Shown here: positions 16,773 to 24,548 of the stretch, one piece after another | How the letters are laid out: each line of letters begins with the position of its first letter | Position numbering within the stretch: the stretch's first letter is position 1 | Assembly: GCF_017315755.1 (NCBI RefSeq) | Contig: NZ_JAFLRJ010000146.1 | Span: 1-41,755, forward strand | Reading direction: 5' to 3' | Source of the DNA: Streptomyces beijiangensis | GTDB lineage: Bacteria; Actinomycetota; Actinomycetes; Streptomycetales; Streptomycetaceae | Length of the DNA: 41,755 nucleotides | The notes under the pieces: generated by a model | Told to the model about the DNA's origin: nothing | The model's input: the letters and a program-made list of their open reading frames with translations, nothing else | The model's database searches: none | Translations under genes and position numbers: made by a program

Positions 16773-17942
16773 ATGGCAGTACGTGCAGTACGCGCCGGCC
16801 TGATCGGCATCGCGGTGGCGGGCGCGCTGGCCGCGACCGGATTCGCGGCACCCGCGCAGGCCGCGGACAAAAGTGCGGACGGGCGATCGGACCACGCCGG
16901 AACCCAGGCTGCGATGGACGCTGCCGTGAAGGACGGAGTGCCGGGCGTCGCCGGGCAGTCCGTCGACAAGTACGGGCGCTGGAACGGCACATCGGGCGTC
17001 GGCAGTCTGAAGACGGGCCAGCCGCGCAGCGCCCACGACCGCTACCGGGTCGGCTCCATCACCAAAACGTTCGTCTCCACGGTGCTGCTCCAGCTGGAGG
17101 CCGAGGGGAAGCTCGATCTGGACGACAAGGTCGAGCAGTGGCTGCCCGGGGTCGTCCACGGCCAGGGCCACGACGGCAGCAGAATCAGCGTCCGGCAGCT
17201 GCTCAACCACACCAGTGGCATCTTCGACTACACCACGGACGACGCCTTCGGGGAGCGGGTGTTCAGCAAGGAGTTCCTGAGGCACCGTTACGACACCTGG
17301 ACGCCCTCGCAGTTGGTGAGGATCGCCATGGGGCACCGGCCCACCTTCGAGCCGGGCACCTCCTGGAGCTACTCCAACACCAACTACGTACTCGCCGGAA
17401 TGATCATCAAGAAGGTCTCGGGCCATGGCTACGCGGACGAGATCGAGCGGCGCATCATCGAACCTCTCGGCCTGCGCGCCACCAGCCTGCCCGGCACCGA
17501 CGCCTCGATGCCGGGGCCGAGTTCACGCGCGTACTCGAAGCTCGTCCAGGAGCCGAAGCCGACGGACAGGACGTACGACGTCACCGAGCTGAACCCGTCG
17601 CTGGCCTCGTCGGCCGGCGAGCTGGTCTCCGACTCCGGTGATCTGAACCACTTCTACAGCGCCCTCCTGCGCGGAAAGCTGCTGCCGCCCGCCCAGCTCA
17701 AGGAGATGAAGGACACGGTGCCGATCGAGGGCGCGCCGAACGTGGGTTACGGCCTCGGCCTGATGCGCAACGAGCTGTCCTGCGGCAGCGAGGTCTGGGG
17801 CCACGACGGCGGCATCCACGGCTCCTCGTCCCTGGCGCTGACCACGGCCGACGGACGTCACTCACTCGCCCTCAACTTCAACGGTGACTGGTCGGGCGAC
17901 AGCGAGGCGGTCGCCGAGGCGGAGTTCTGCCCGAAGCAGTAG
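16773..17942 (+). CDS. Secreted serine hydrolase, class C beta-lactamase fold (R61 DD-peptidase-like)
   Basis: 389 residues with a Sec signal peptide (positive start, hydrophobic core, cleavage after APAQA near residue 30). The three penicillin-binding motifs are present: Ser95-Ile-Thr-Lys98 (nucleophile), Tyr200-Ser-Asn202, and His344-Asp-Gly346 in place of KTG. The HxG box, the VRQLLNHTSG element and the Cys-containing end (SCGSEVWGHDGG) match the Streptomyces R61 D-Ala-D-Ala carboxypeptidase subgroup. Role: peptidoglycan stem-peptide trimming or esterase activity outside the cell. ATG 16773 follows GAGGAG. Monocistronic, followed by a GC-rich terminator. Confidence 0.88.
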   Translation: MAVRAVRAGLIGIAVAGALAATGFAAPAQAADKSADGRSDHAGTQAAMDAAVKDGVPGVAGQSVDKYGRWNGTSGVGSLKTGQPRSAHDRYRVGSITKTFVSTVLLQLEAEGKLDLDDKVEQWLPGVVHGQGHDGSRISVRQLLNHTSGIFDYTTDDAFGERVFSKEFLRHRYDTWTPSQLVRIAMGHRPTFEPGTSWSYSNTNYVLAGMIIKKVSGHGYADEIERRIIEPLGLRATSLPGTDASMPGPSSRAYSKLVQEPKPTDRTYDVTELNPSLASSAGELVSDSGDLNHFYSALLRGKLLPPAQLKEMKDTVPIEGAPNVGYGLGLMRNELSCGSEVWGHDGGIHGSSSLALTTADGRHSLALNFNGDWSGDSEAVAEAEFCPKQ

Positions 17943-17963
17943 CGAGGCCGAAGGCGTAAAGGC

Positions 17964-17994
17964 GGGGCGGGGCCTGCCGTCCGGGGCCCGCCCC
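17964..17994 (+). terminator. GC-rich hairpin after DD-peptidase gene
   Basis: GGGGCGGGGCC pairs with GGGGCCCGCCCC across an 8-base loop, 22 bp after the stop codon at 17942. Confidence 0.6.
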
Positions 17995-18445
17995 CTGTCG
18001 TCTCCCGGTCCCGAAATCCCGGTCACGACGATCCGGCAACCGATCCGTGGCAGCAACAGCCCACCACGCCGATCTCGCTCTGGAAGAGCTACACCCGTCG
18101 CCGGTCATCGCCGGCTTCGCGGGCGGTGTCGGCGAGCCGCGAGGCGACGGCTCTCTTGTAGTTGCGCGCGTACTCGGATGCGGCGTGCTGGGGGGCCCTG
18201 GGTCGATCCCCGCCCCGTACGCCCAGAGGTCTCGGCCCGGCATATCCGCCCCGGTCTCCTGCGCGACCGCGGTAGGAGGAATCAGCCCACTCGATCACAC
18301 CCTCGGCCGGCAGCGGGGGTCGCCCTCGTGCCTCCTCCCAGTGGGCTCCAGGACGATGGCAGCCCGGACGAAGAAGTTCTCCCTCCGCAGATCGAGCCGG
18401 TGCGTACGGAACTCCTGAAAATCGCTGTCCGAACACCGGAGCACG
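17995..18445. other. Intergenic, no supported gene
   Basis: About 450 bp between the terminator and the isomerase-family pseudogene. Minus-strand frames here (one ending near 18295, one ending near 18089) look moderately protein-like but lack ribosome sites and known families; they may be relics. Confidence 0.35.
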
Positions 18446-19261
18446 GTGATAGACATCGGCGTGGAAAAGAATCTTGAGTTCCCTGACCTGTTGCGACTGA
18501 TCGATGAACGGTCGACCGACTTCCGCGCCGTGGTCGCCGCCGCGCCCGGTCTCGACGCGCAGGTGCCGACCTGCCCCGGGTGGACGCTGTTCGATCTGGT
18601 GAAGCACCTGGGTGGGGGAGACCGCTTCTGGGCCGCCATCGTCGGCGCGGGGTCTGCCGACGCTCCCCCGGCCGAGGCCGTCGCCGCGCGCGCCGCGCTG
18701 GAAGTGCCGCAGGAGCGTGAGGCCCTGCTGGCCTGGCTGGACGCGTCGACGCAGCTCCTGCTGGGCGCCCTGCGTGCGGCGGGACCGGAGGGCGGTTGCT
18801 GGACGTGGTGGCCCGCGTCGCAGTCACCGCAGACCGCCGGCGGCACCGCCCGGCACCGGGTCCAGGAGACCGCGGTGCACACCTACGACGCCCAGCTCGC
18901 CGGGCGCGCCCCGCAGCCGCTGCCGGTCGAGCTGGCACTCGACGGTGTGGAGGAGTTCCTGTTCACCGTCTGCGCAACGCCGAGTGCCTGGCCGCACAAG
19001 CCCACGGCCTTCGACTTCCACGCCGCCGAGGGCCGCTCCTAGCGCCTCACCGTCGACGGCGACGGCGCACGCACCACCCGCATCCCCGCGCCCACCGCCG
19101 CGACCGGCGAAGACTCGGACGCAGCCGGCGCCTCCGTCCACGGCACGGCCAGTGAGCTGGTCCTCTACCTGTACGACCGGATCCAGGCCGACTCCTTGCA
19201 CGTTGACGGAGACGCAGGGCTGCTCGACCTGCTCCGCGCCTGGGAGCCGGAGGAGAAGTAG
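18446..19261 (+). pseudogene. Mycothiol-dependent maleylpyruvate isomerase family gene, interrupted by amber stop
   Basis: The N-terminal DinB-like MDMPI domain is clear: PTCPGWTLFDLVKHLGGGDRFW, with the first metal His, and a second metal segment HRVQETAVHTYDAQL. The frame then meets TAG at 19040-19042, but translation continues in the same frame with a normal C-terminal domain (RLTVDGDGARTTRIP, later TASELVLYLYDRIQ, GLLDLLRAWEP) to a second stop at 19261. Family members have a Trp in this position (S-W-R-L-T), so a TGG-to-TAG change is the likely cause. Full length would be 271 residues. GTG 18446 has GGAG four bases upstream. The product, if any, would lack the C-domain. Confidence 0.75.
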
Positions 19262-19710
19262 GACGTAGCGGGGGCGGTTGGCCGCGCCTCGAGCCGGTAG
19301 GACACGACTCTTCGCCAGGTTCGTCAGTCGCGGCACCGGGCTCAAACCCGCGAGGCGGCCTCGGGGCGTCACCAAGCCGACCGTCTACCTGGATGGCAGT
19401 GCGAATTTGTCCGTCCCAGCGATCACGAGAAGCGACGCGACTGCCGTGCATGAGAGCAGGGCCTCTTGGCAGCTCGAAGCGTGTCGAAGCCAACGTGCGG
19501 TCCAGGAGGCCCTGTTGTCGCATTTCTACGGCAACGCGGGAGTGGGGTCCACTTCAGCCACTCTCGCGTGTGACTGTCTGGCTCACCGGTTCGGGAACGC
19601 CAGGGACCACGGGGCGCGCGAGCGTCGGTATCCCACCGACATGTCGGACGCCGAGTGGGCAGCGACGCCGGTGCGCGGGGACTGAGCGGAACTCGGTTGG
19701 CGGCCGTGGC
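19262..19710. other. Decayed region around transposase stub
   Basis: No intact gene. Contains CAGGGCCTC (starting near 19455) and its inverse GAGGCCCTG (near 19506), which may be remnants of element ends, and the IS5-type stub at 19620-19684. Confidence 0.4.
19620..19684 (+). pseudogene. IS5-family transposase N-terminal stub
   Basis: The frame reads RRYPTDMSDAEWAA before ending in TGA. R-Y-P-[TS]-D-M-[ST]-D-A-[EQ]-W-A is the characteristic start of Streptomyces IS5/IS112-type transposases. Everything after the first 20 or so residues is missing, so this is a truncated relic. Confidence 0.55.
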
Positions 19711-19754
19711 TGGCCTATCGGCCCTGATGACTTCCAGGAAGGGACTGTTCGGAT
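19711..19754 (+). promoter_or_regulatory. DevR/OsdR-like box and -10 upstream of Mrr-type gene
   Basis: TGGCC-TATC-GGCCC (19711-19724) matches four of five positions in the left arm and all of the right arm of the GGGCC-N4-GGCCC box found at doxX and at the phosphoketolase gene. A possible -10, TCGGAT, starts at 19749, exactly the same distance from the box centre as at those two promoters. Transcription would start near 19761, about 135 bp before the nuclease gene. Inferred site. Confidence 0.45.
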
Positions 19755-19896
19755 GTTCGTGCAGACCCGGGCAGCAGTTTGCCCATCGAGTGTCGAGCGG
19801 CGGGTCGCCCACTTTGGGTCATGGCTGGCAAGCGCTCTTTCGGGTCTGGCCACCCTTGTCCAGACTGCATGGCAGGGGATGTCGGGAGGGGGCGCA

Positions 19897-20601
19897 ATGG
19901 CTGTACGGAGCAGACGACGCTCCGCTGCTCGTAGGCGGCGCGAGGCGCGGTTGAAGGTGATGGTCGGTGGTGGGGGACTGCTGGTCGTCTTGCTGGCGGT
20001 GTTCTGGCCGACGGTCTGGTTGTACGTGGTGTGTTTCGTCGTGGTGGCCGGGACGGGAGCCCTGGGGTGGTGGCTGTGGCGCACCGACCGGCTCGTGAGA
20101 AGCCGGGACCTGAACTGGCGACAGCAGGAAGCAGTGAAGGCCGGCCACCGGACCCTTGCAGAAGTCGACGTGATGACCGGCACCGAGTTCGAAGACCTGG
20201 TTGCCGACCTGTGCCGCAGAGACGGGTGCACCGAGGTGCGGCGCGTGGGTGGGTCGCACGACAACGGTGCGGACGTGCTCGGGCGGCTGCCGGACGGACG
20301 GGCCATGGTGGTGCAGTGCAAGCGGTACGCGCCGAGCGCGGTGATTGCCAGCCGCGAAGTGCGAGATCTGCTCGGAGCCAAGGTGCACTTCGAGGGTGAT
20401 GTGGCGATCTTCGTGGCGACTACGCGGTTCAGCCGCCCCTCCGAGGAGTTCGCGGTGAAGCACGGGATCCTCGCCATCCACCGCGACCACTTCGGATTGT
20501 GGAACAACGGCGCCTCGCTCGAGTCCTTGGTCCACGTGAATGGTGCGGGCCAGGGCGACAAGCGTCACCGGTCCAAGTGGAGGAAGACATACGGGCGGTA
20601 G
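19897..20601 (+). CDS. Membrane-anchored Mrr-type restriction endonuclease domain protein
   Basis: 234 residues. A basic N-terminus (RSRRRSAARRRREARLK) is followed by two transmembrane helices at about residues 23-60 and a cytoplasmic Mrr_cat/PD-(D/E)XK domain. TGTEFEDLVADLCRRDG supplies the acidic helix, GADVLGR the catalytic Asp126, and VVQCKRY the Gln140-x-Lys142 pair. Methylation-dependent or damage-related DNA cleavage is known for Mrr proteins; such two-helix-plus-Mrr proteins are frequent in actinomycetes and their role is unknown. ATG 19897 follows GGGAGGGG. Upstream lies an Osd-like box; a hairpin terminator follows. Confidence 0.85.
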   Translation: MAVRSRRRSAARRRREARLKVMVGGGGLLVVLLAVFWPTVWLYVVCFVVVAGTGALGWWLWRTDRLVRSRDLNWRQQEAVKAGHRTLAEVDVMTGTEFEDLVADLCRRDGCTEVRRVGGSHDNGADVLGRLPDGRAMVVQCKRYAPSAVIASREVRDLLGAKVHFEGDVAIFVATTRFSRPSEEFAVKHGILAIHRDHFGLWNNGASLESLVHVNGAGQGDKRHRSKWRKTYGR

Positions 20602-20910
20602 CGGCGCGACGAGGGGGAGAGCCGGCAAGGCGAAGGGGCCCTCCTGCAGCCGGGGCTGCGGTGGAAAGGCCGGCGGTCAATCCGTGCCGGAATGGGTGTG
20701 CGGGCCAGGACCGGTGCCCGCACTTTGGGGGCAGTACCGCCGGGCTGATCCAAACTTGTGAAGGTGCAGGACCTGGACCTGCGCGAAGGCAGGCTCGATC
20801 GACTCGGCACGAGCCGTTTCGCCATCGACAGGACCTTCGCGGCACGACCGGCGGGCACCTCGTCGGATTCTTGGGCTCTGCCGTTCCGCGGTCGTGCAGG
20901 GATTCTCTGG
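20602..20910. other. Convergent intergenic region
   Basis: 309 bp between two convergent genes. It contains the terminator hairpin at 20698-20723 and a smaller one, GCAGCC-GG-GGCTGC, at 20646-20659. No gene seen. Confidence 0.5.
20698..20723 (+). terminator. Hairpin terminator between convergent genes
   Basis: GTGCGGGC and GCCCGCAC form an exact 8-bp stem with a 10-base loop and are followed by TTT. It stands between the Mrr-type gene (ends 20601) and the DUF1003 gene (ends 20911), so it may serve both. Confidence 0.55.
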
Positions 20911-21315
20911 TCAGTGCTGGTCCGGATTGTCCATCAACCTGCGGTGGAGTTCGGTGGTCATGGTGTGGATGGCCCGCGTGAGTTCGGTGTTCGTCTTGAG
21001 CTCCAGTTCTTGTTCGACGAAGTCGTGGTCGGCTTTTGCCTGCTGAAACTCTGCTTGCCGGTTCTGTCCGATCATGACGAAGGTCGACAGGAAGATCGCC
21101 TCAAGGGAGACGACCAGGGTCAGCATGGGCCACGGGTTGGACTCCACGAACAGCATCCAGAGCACGAAGCCCACTGCATGGAGGTAGACGAAGACCATGG
21201 AGCCGGCGAACTTGGTGATCGCATCAGCGATGCGCAACTGGATGTCGCCCGCGCGCTTGGACCGGTGGGCAGCAACGACGGGATGGTGCTGCTGCGGGAC
21301 CTCTCGGTCGCTCAT
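20911..21315 (-). CDS. DUF1003 family membrane protein
   Basis: 134 residues with two transmembrane helices (FAGSMVFVYLHAVGFVLWML and MLTLVVSLEAIFLSTFVMIG) and the hallmark FLSTFVMIGQNRQ followed by a charged helix (AKADHDFVEQELELK). This is the DUF1003 pattern; some members are described as cyclic-nucleotide-binding-linked or low-affinity cation proteins, but the function is unknown. Divergent from doxX across 230 bp that contains two Osd-like boxes; those appear oriented for doxX. Confidence 0.85.
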   Translation of the reverse strand: MSDREVPQQHHPVVAAHRSKRAGDIQLRIADAITKFAGSMVFVYLHAVGFVLWMLFVESNPWPMLTLVVSLEAIFLSTFVMIGQNRQAEFQQAKADHDFVEQELELKTNTELTRAIHTMTTELHRRLMDNPDQH

Positions 21316-21432
21316 CCGAACGCGCCTGCTTCCTCAGAGGGCTGTTGGAGTGCGGTAGATGCTGCATGGTGCCACCCCAGGTGTCCGCGGCAACAGCCGC
21401 ATCTGCCCGGAACCTGATGGCGCCACGTTTTA

Positions 21433-21496
21433 GGGCCGGTTGGCCCCCTGCGCGGACCTTCGGCCCACAGCGCGGCGACGGTCGGGGCGGCACATT
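21433..21496 (+). promoter_or_regulatory. doxX operon promoter with tandem DevR/OsdR-like boxes
   Basis: Two 14-bp boxes 20 bp apart: GGGCC-GGTT-GGCCC at 21433-21446 (perfect) and CGGAC-CTTC-GGCCC at 21453-21466 (weaker). A possible -10, CACATT, is at 21491-21496. The proximal box centre would sit near -43 of the start point, the class II position used by mycobacterial DevR. The operon behind encodes the DevR-type regulator itself, so this implies autoregulation. Confidence 0.5.
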
Positions 21497-21545
21497 GAAG
21501 GAGTCACCGCACTCGCAGTGGCAGTGTCGGGAGGACGGGATCGCC

Positions 21546-22169
21546 ATGGCAGTTCACGATCATTCGAGGGGGCGAGCGGGACTACGGTTCCCCTCGCGCC
21601 GCAGGGCACCAGCCTCATCCACATCGGTCGCGGAGCGTGACACCACCCGGTCGACCGCGTTCACCACGGTCTTCGCGGGAGTGCGGATCCTGACCGGGTT
21701 CGTCTTCCTCTGGGCCTTCCTCGACAAGGCGTTCGGATGGGGCTACGCGACTCCTTCGGGCAAGGGCTGGATCGACGGCGGTTCGCCGACCAAGGGCTTC
21801 CTCAGCGGCGTTGCCGCAGGACCGTTCCAGTCCACCTTCCACAGCATGGCCGGGGACGCCTGGGTGAACTGGCTGTTCATGCTGGGGCTGCTGGCCATCG
21901 GGGTTGCTGTGATGTCAGGGGTGGCGCTGCGGTTCGCCGCGGTGGCCGGCACCGTGATGATGGCGCTGATGTGGGCTGCCGAATGGCCGCCGGCCCAGCA
22001 CCTCTCGAACGGTCAGCCGAGCATGTCGTCCAACCCCTTGGTCGACTATCACGTCCTGTACGCCGCGATCCTCATCGCGCTCGCACTCGGCCATGCCGGC
22101 CACGTCTGGGGCCTGGGCCGTGGCTGGGAGCGCACGGCGATCGTGCGCGACAACCGCTGGCTGAGCTGA
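21546..22169 (+). CDS. DoxX-family membrane protein
   Basis: 207 residues, four predicted transmembrane helices starting with VRILTGFVFLWAFLDKAFGWGY, which is the DoxX/TQO-small-subunit signature (L-x-F-L-x-x-G-x-x-x-L-x-K). The remaining helices are WVNWLFMLGLLAIGVAVMSG, AAVAGTVMMALMWAAEWPP and DYHVLYAAILIALALGHAG. Members interact with quinone or thiol redox partners at the membrane. ATG 21546 follows GGAGGA. First gene of a six-gene hypoxia operon, 13 bp before the CBS gene, downstream of tandem Osd-like boxes. Confidence 0.85.
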   Translation: MAVHDHSRGRAGLRFPSRRRAPASSTSVAERDTTRSTAFTTVFAGVRILTGFVFLWAFLDKAFGWGYATPSGKGWIDGGSPTKGFLSGVAAGPFQSTFHSMAGDAWVNWLFMLGLLAIGVAVMSGVALRFAAVAGTVMMALMWAAEWPPAQHLSNGQPSMSSNPLVDYHVLYAAILIALALGHAGHVWGLGRGWERTAIVRDNRWLS

Positions 22170-22182
22170 GAGGGCGCCCCTC

Positions 22183-22920
22183 ATGCGACACAGCAAGATC
22201 GGCTCGGTCATGACGGGCGACGTCGTGTGCGCCGAGTTCGGCACTCCGTTCAAGGAGGTCGCCCGCCTCCTCGCCGAGCACAAGATCAGCGGCCTGCCCG
22301 TCGTGGACGGCGACGAGCGGGTGATGGGGGTCGTGTCCGGAACCGACTTGATGCGCGACCAGGCACGCACAGCGCTTTCCCCCCAGCCGTCGCTGCGGCC
22401 CCGTCTGCGTCTCCTGCCCAAGGGACGCAGCCAGTGGGACAGGAACGTCAGCGTCCGGGAGCACTCGGCCGGTCAGTTGATGTCGAGGCCGGCCGTGACG
22501 ATCCACGCCGACGACACCGTCGCCGTCGGTGCGCGGACGATGGCGCAGCACGGCATCGAACGGCTGCCGGTCGTCGACGATGAAGACCGCCTGGTGGGCA
22601 TCGTGACCCGGCGAGACCTCCTGCAGCTCTTCCTGCGGCCCGACGCGGACCTGCACCGCGAAGTCGTGGAATCGGTTCTGGGCGGGGCGCTGCGTCTGCC
22701 GCTGACGGCCGTCTCCGTCGACGTCCAGGACGGGGTGGTGATGCTCAAGGGCGAGGTGGAGCGGCGCATCGAGGCCACCGTCGCCCAGCGGATGGCCCAG
22801 CAGATCGATGGTGTCATCGATGTCGTCTCCGAGCTGACCTGGCGTATCGACGACAGCGTGGGCGAAGCCGTTGAAGAGCAACTCCAGGACGTTGCGGACG
22901 CCTGGATCCACAAACTCTGA
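22183..22920 (+). CDS. CBS-pair plus BON domain protein (Hrp1-like)
   Basis: 245 residues: CBS1 about 8-65 (GSVMTGDVVCAEFGTPFKEV, KISGLPVVDGDERVMGVVSG), CBS2 about 98-155 (AGQLMSRPAVTIHADDTVAV, IERLPVVDDEDRLVGIVTRR), and a BON domain about 165-235 (VVMLKGEVERRIEA). CBS pairs bind adenosine nucleotides; mycobacterial Hrp1 of the DosR regulon is a CBS protein, though without BON. Cytoplasmic and probably a nucleotide-sensing regulator of a partner in the dormancy response. Overlap-free, 13 bp after doxX and 17 bp before the flavodoxin gene. Confidence 0.88.
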   Translation: MRHSKIGSVMTGDVVCAEFGTPFKEVARLLAEHKISGLPVVDGDERVMGVVSGTDLMRDQARTALSPQPSLRPRLRLLPKGRSQWDRNVSVREHSAGQLMSRPAVTIHADDTVAVGARTMAQHGIERLPVVDDEDRLVGIVTRRDLLQLFLRPDADLHREVVESVLGGALRLPLTAVSVDVQDGVVMLKGEVERRIEATVAQRMAQQIDGVIDVVSELTWRIDDSVGEAVEEQLQDVADAWIHKL

Positions 22921-22937
22921 GGGTGAGGAGACCGGTC

Positions 22938-23447
22938 ATGCCACGGCAAGCACTCGTTGCGTACGGAACGAAGAACGGTTCGACCCGGCAGATAGCCGAG
23001 GCCATCGGAACCACCTTGCGCAGCAACGGGATCGAGGCCGAGGTGTATCCCGCATCCGACGTCGAGGACGTGGACCCCTACGACATGGTGGTTCTCGGCG
23101 GCGCCTTGTACGAGGGACGCTGGCACAGGGACGCGGTGCGCTTCGCACGCCGGCACCGTGCCGCGCTGCTGAACCGGGCGGTGTGGCTCTTCAGCAGCGG
23201 ACCACTCGACAGCACTGCGGCGGAGCGGGACATCCCGCCGGTGCGCGGCGCCCGCCGGGCGCAGGCGAGCCTCGACGCCCGGCAGCACGTCACGTTCGGC
23301 GGCCGGCTCGAAGCCGGGGCGAGCGGCCGCATGGCACGGATGATCGTCGAGTCCGGACGCGGCGGGGACTTCCGGGACTTCGACCGGATCGCCGCGTGGG
23401 CCACGGGCATCGCGCAAGAGAGCGCTGCAGAGGCACAGTTGCGATGA
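22938..23447 (+). CDS. Flavodoxin-domain protein (HemG/MenQ-dependent oxidase-like)
   Basis: 169 residues. The FMN phosphate loop YGTKNGSTRQIA near residue 9 and DMVVLGGALYEGRWHRDAV resemble the flavodoxin-like protoporphyrinogen oxidase HemG and related menaquinone-linked flavodoxins. ATG 22938 follows GAGGAG. The last codons overlap the next gene (ATGA). An electron carrier or protoporphyrinogen oxidation that works without O2 would fit the hypoxia setting; that role is inferred. Confidence 0.82.
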   Translation: MPRQALVAYGTKNGSTRQIAEAIGTTLRSNGIEAEVYPASDVEDVDPYDMVVLGGALYEGRWHRDAVRFARRHRAALLNRAVWLFSSGPLDSTAAERDIPPVRGARRAQASLDARQHVTFGGRLEAGASGRMARMIVESGRGGDFRDFDRIAAWATGIAQESAAEAQLR

Positions 23448-24028
23448 CGGCTACCGGAGCCGTGATGTGGCGTTGGCGGAGCAATCCGCTGCGCAGGACC
23501 TCGGACACAGTCGAGGCGTGGACCGGCCTCCTGCTGGCCCTTCTCCTCCTTCTCGCCGCGCCGCTCGCCTGTGTGATGGCGGTGCAGACCACCTACCACC
23601 GGGGGCAGGCGACTGCCGACAATCAACGAGAATCCCGGCATCCGGTGCAGGCGACACTCATCGAGAGTGCTCCCGCAGCGAACCTTCACGCCGAGCGCGG
23701 GGCCGTCGGTACGAAAGGGAAGGCCGCTGTCCGCTGGAGCACCCAGGGCAGCGAGAGGACCGGGATCGCCATAGTGGCGGCGGGCAGCCCCAGCGGGACG
23801 GTGACCACGATCTGGGTGGACCGGCACGATCGAGTCACATCGGCACCACTTGATTCCACCGACGTCGCGGCGCGGTCCGCGGGAGCGGGTTTCGCCGCGA
23901 TCGCGGGTGTCATCCTCTCGGTCCTCGGTATCCGGGTGTCGGTCGGGCGTATGTGCTTTCGCCGTCGGCTGACCGAGTGGGACCGGGCCTGGGCCGATAC
24001 CGAACCCCAGTGGGCTCATCGCGCCTGA
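23444..24028 (+). CDS. Rv1733c-like membrane protein
   Basis: 194 residues with the layout of the mycobacterial DosR-regulon protein Rv1733c: a short cytoplasmic start MWRWRSNPLRRTSDTVEAW, one transmembrane helix (LLLALLLLLAAPLACVMAV), an external domain of about 100 residues and a second helix (GFAAIAGVILSVLGIRVSVG) before a short basic tail. Function is unknown even in mycobacteria. ATGA overlap with the flavodoxin gene. Presence next to DevR-type regulator supports the dormancy-regulon assignment. Confidence 0.82.
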   Translation: MTATGAVMWRWRSNPLRRTSDTVEAWTGLLLALLLLLAAPLACVMAVQTTYHRGQATADNQRESRHPVQATLIESAPAANLHAERGAVGTKGKAAVRWSTQGSERTGIAIVAAGSPSGTVTTIWVDRHDRVTSAPLDSTDVAARSAGAGFAAIAGVILSVLGIRVSVGRMCFRRRLTEWDRAWADTEPQWAHRA

Positions 24029-24063
24029 GACGTCCATAAGCAAGGAAAGGAAGGGAACGATCC

Positions 24064-24522
24064 ATGTCTGTCATGACCAGCATCCTCAGCGGGCTTCCCA
24101 CGGAGTACCGTGCGCGGATGGCGGAACTCGCCCAGGAGGTCTCCTTCCCCGCTCGTACCCGCCTGTTCAGCGAAGGGCAGCACGCCGACCGGTTCTGGGT
24201 CGTCCGGTTCGGCTCAGTCGCACTCGACATGCATGTTCCCGGGCGGCCTGCGGCAGTCATCGAGACATTGGGACCAGGTCAACTTGTGGGATGGTCGTGG
24301 CTGTTCGCTCCACACGTGTGGCAGCTGGGAGCAACGACCCTGCGGCAGGTGGGCGCTGCGGAGTTCGACGCCGCTGGGGTCCGGGATGCGTGCCGACGCG
24401 ACCCGGAAATGGAAGCGGCAGTGGGGTTGTGGGTTGCGCAGGTACTTGCCCACCGGCTCCACGCCGCCAGGATCCGCCTGTTGGATCTCTACGGGCCGGC
24501 CGGCAGCGGGCCACAGCACTGA
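24064..24522 (+). CDS. Cyclic-nucleotide-binding-domain protein without HTH
   Basis: 152 residues made only of a CRP-type effector domain: FPARTRLFSEGQHADRFWVV then GSVALDMHVPG, a PGQLVGWSWLF turn, and a C-terminal helix AVGLWVAQVLAHRLHAARIRLLDLYG. The DNA-binding domain of CRP/FNR proteins is absent, so it is a stand-alone sensor or a protein-interaction module. Key phosphate-binding residues are not clearly retained, so nucleotide binding is uncertain. The GGAAAGGAAGGG region precedes ATG 24064. The stop overlaps a possible ATG of the response regulator gene (TGATG). Confidence 0.8.
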   Translation: MSVMTSILSGLPTEYRARMAELAQEVSFPARTRLFSEGQHADRFWVVRFGSVALDMHVPGRPAAVIETLGPGQLVGWSWLFAPHVWQLGATTLRQVGAAEFDAAGVRDACRRDPEMEAAVGLWVAQVLAHRLHAARIRLLDLYGPAGSGPQH

Positions 24523-24548
24523 TGGCACCCGACCGCCCGGAGGGCAAT

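Noticed and set aside
18295..18456. Minus-strand 53-codon frame starting MSITVLRCSDSDFQEFRTHR
   Set aside because: No ribosome site and it overlaps the start of the isomerase-family gene; may be a relic but not supportable.
19330..19400. Possible tRNA-like sequence (caccgggctcaaacccg resembles a T-arm)
   Set aside because: No acceptor, D or anticodon arms could be folded around it.
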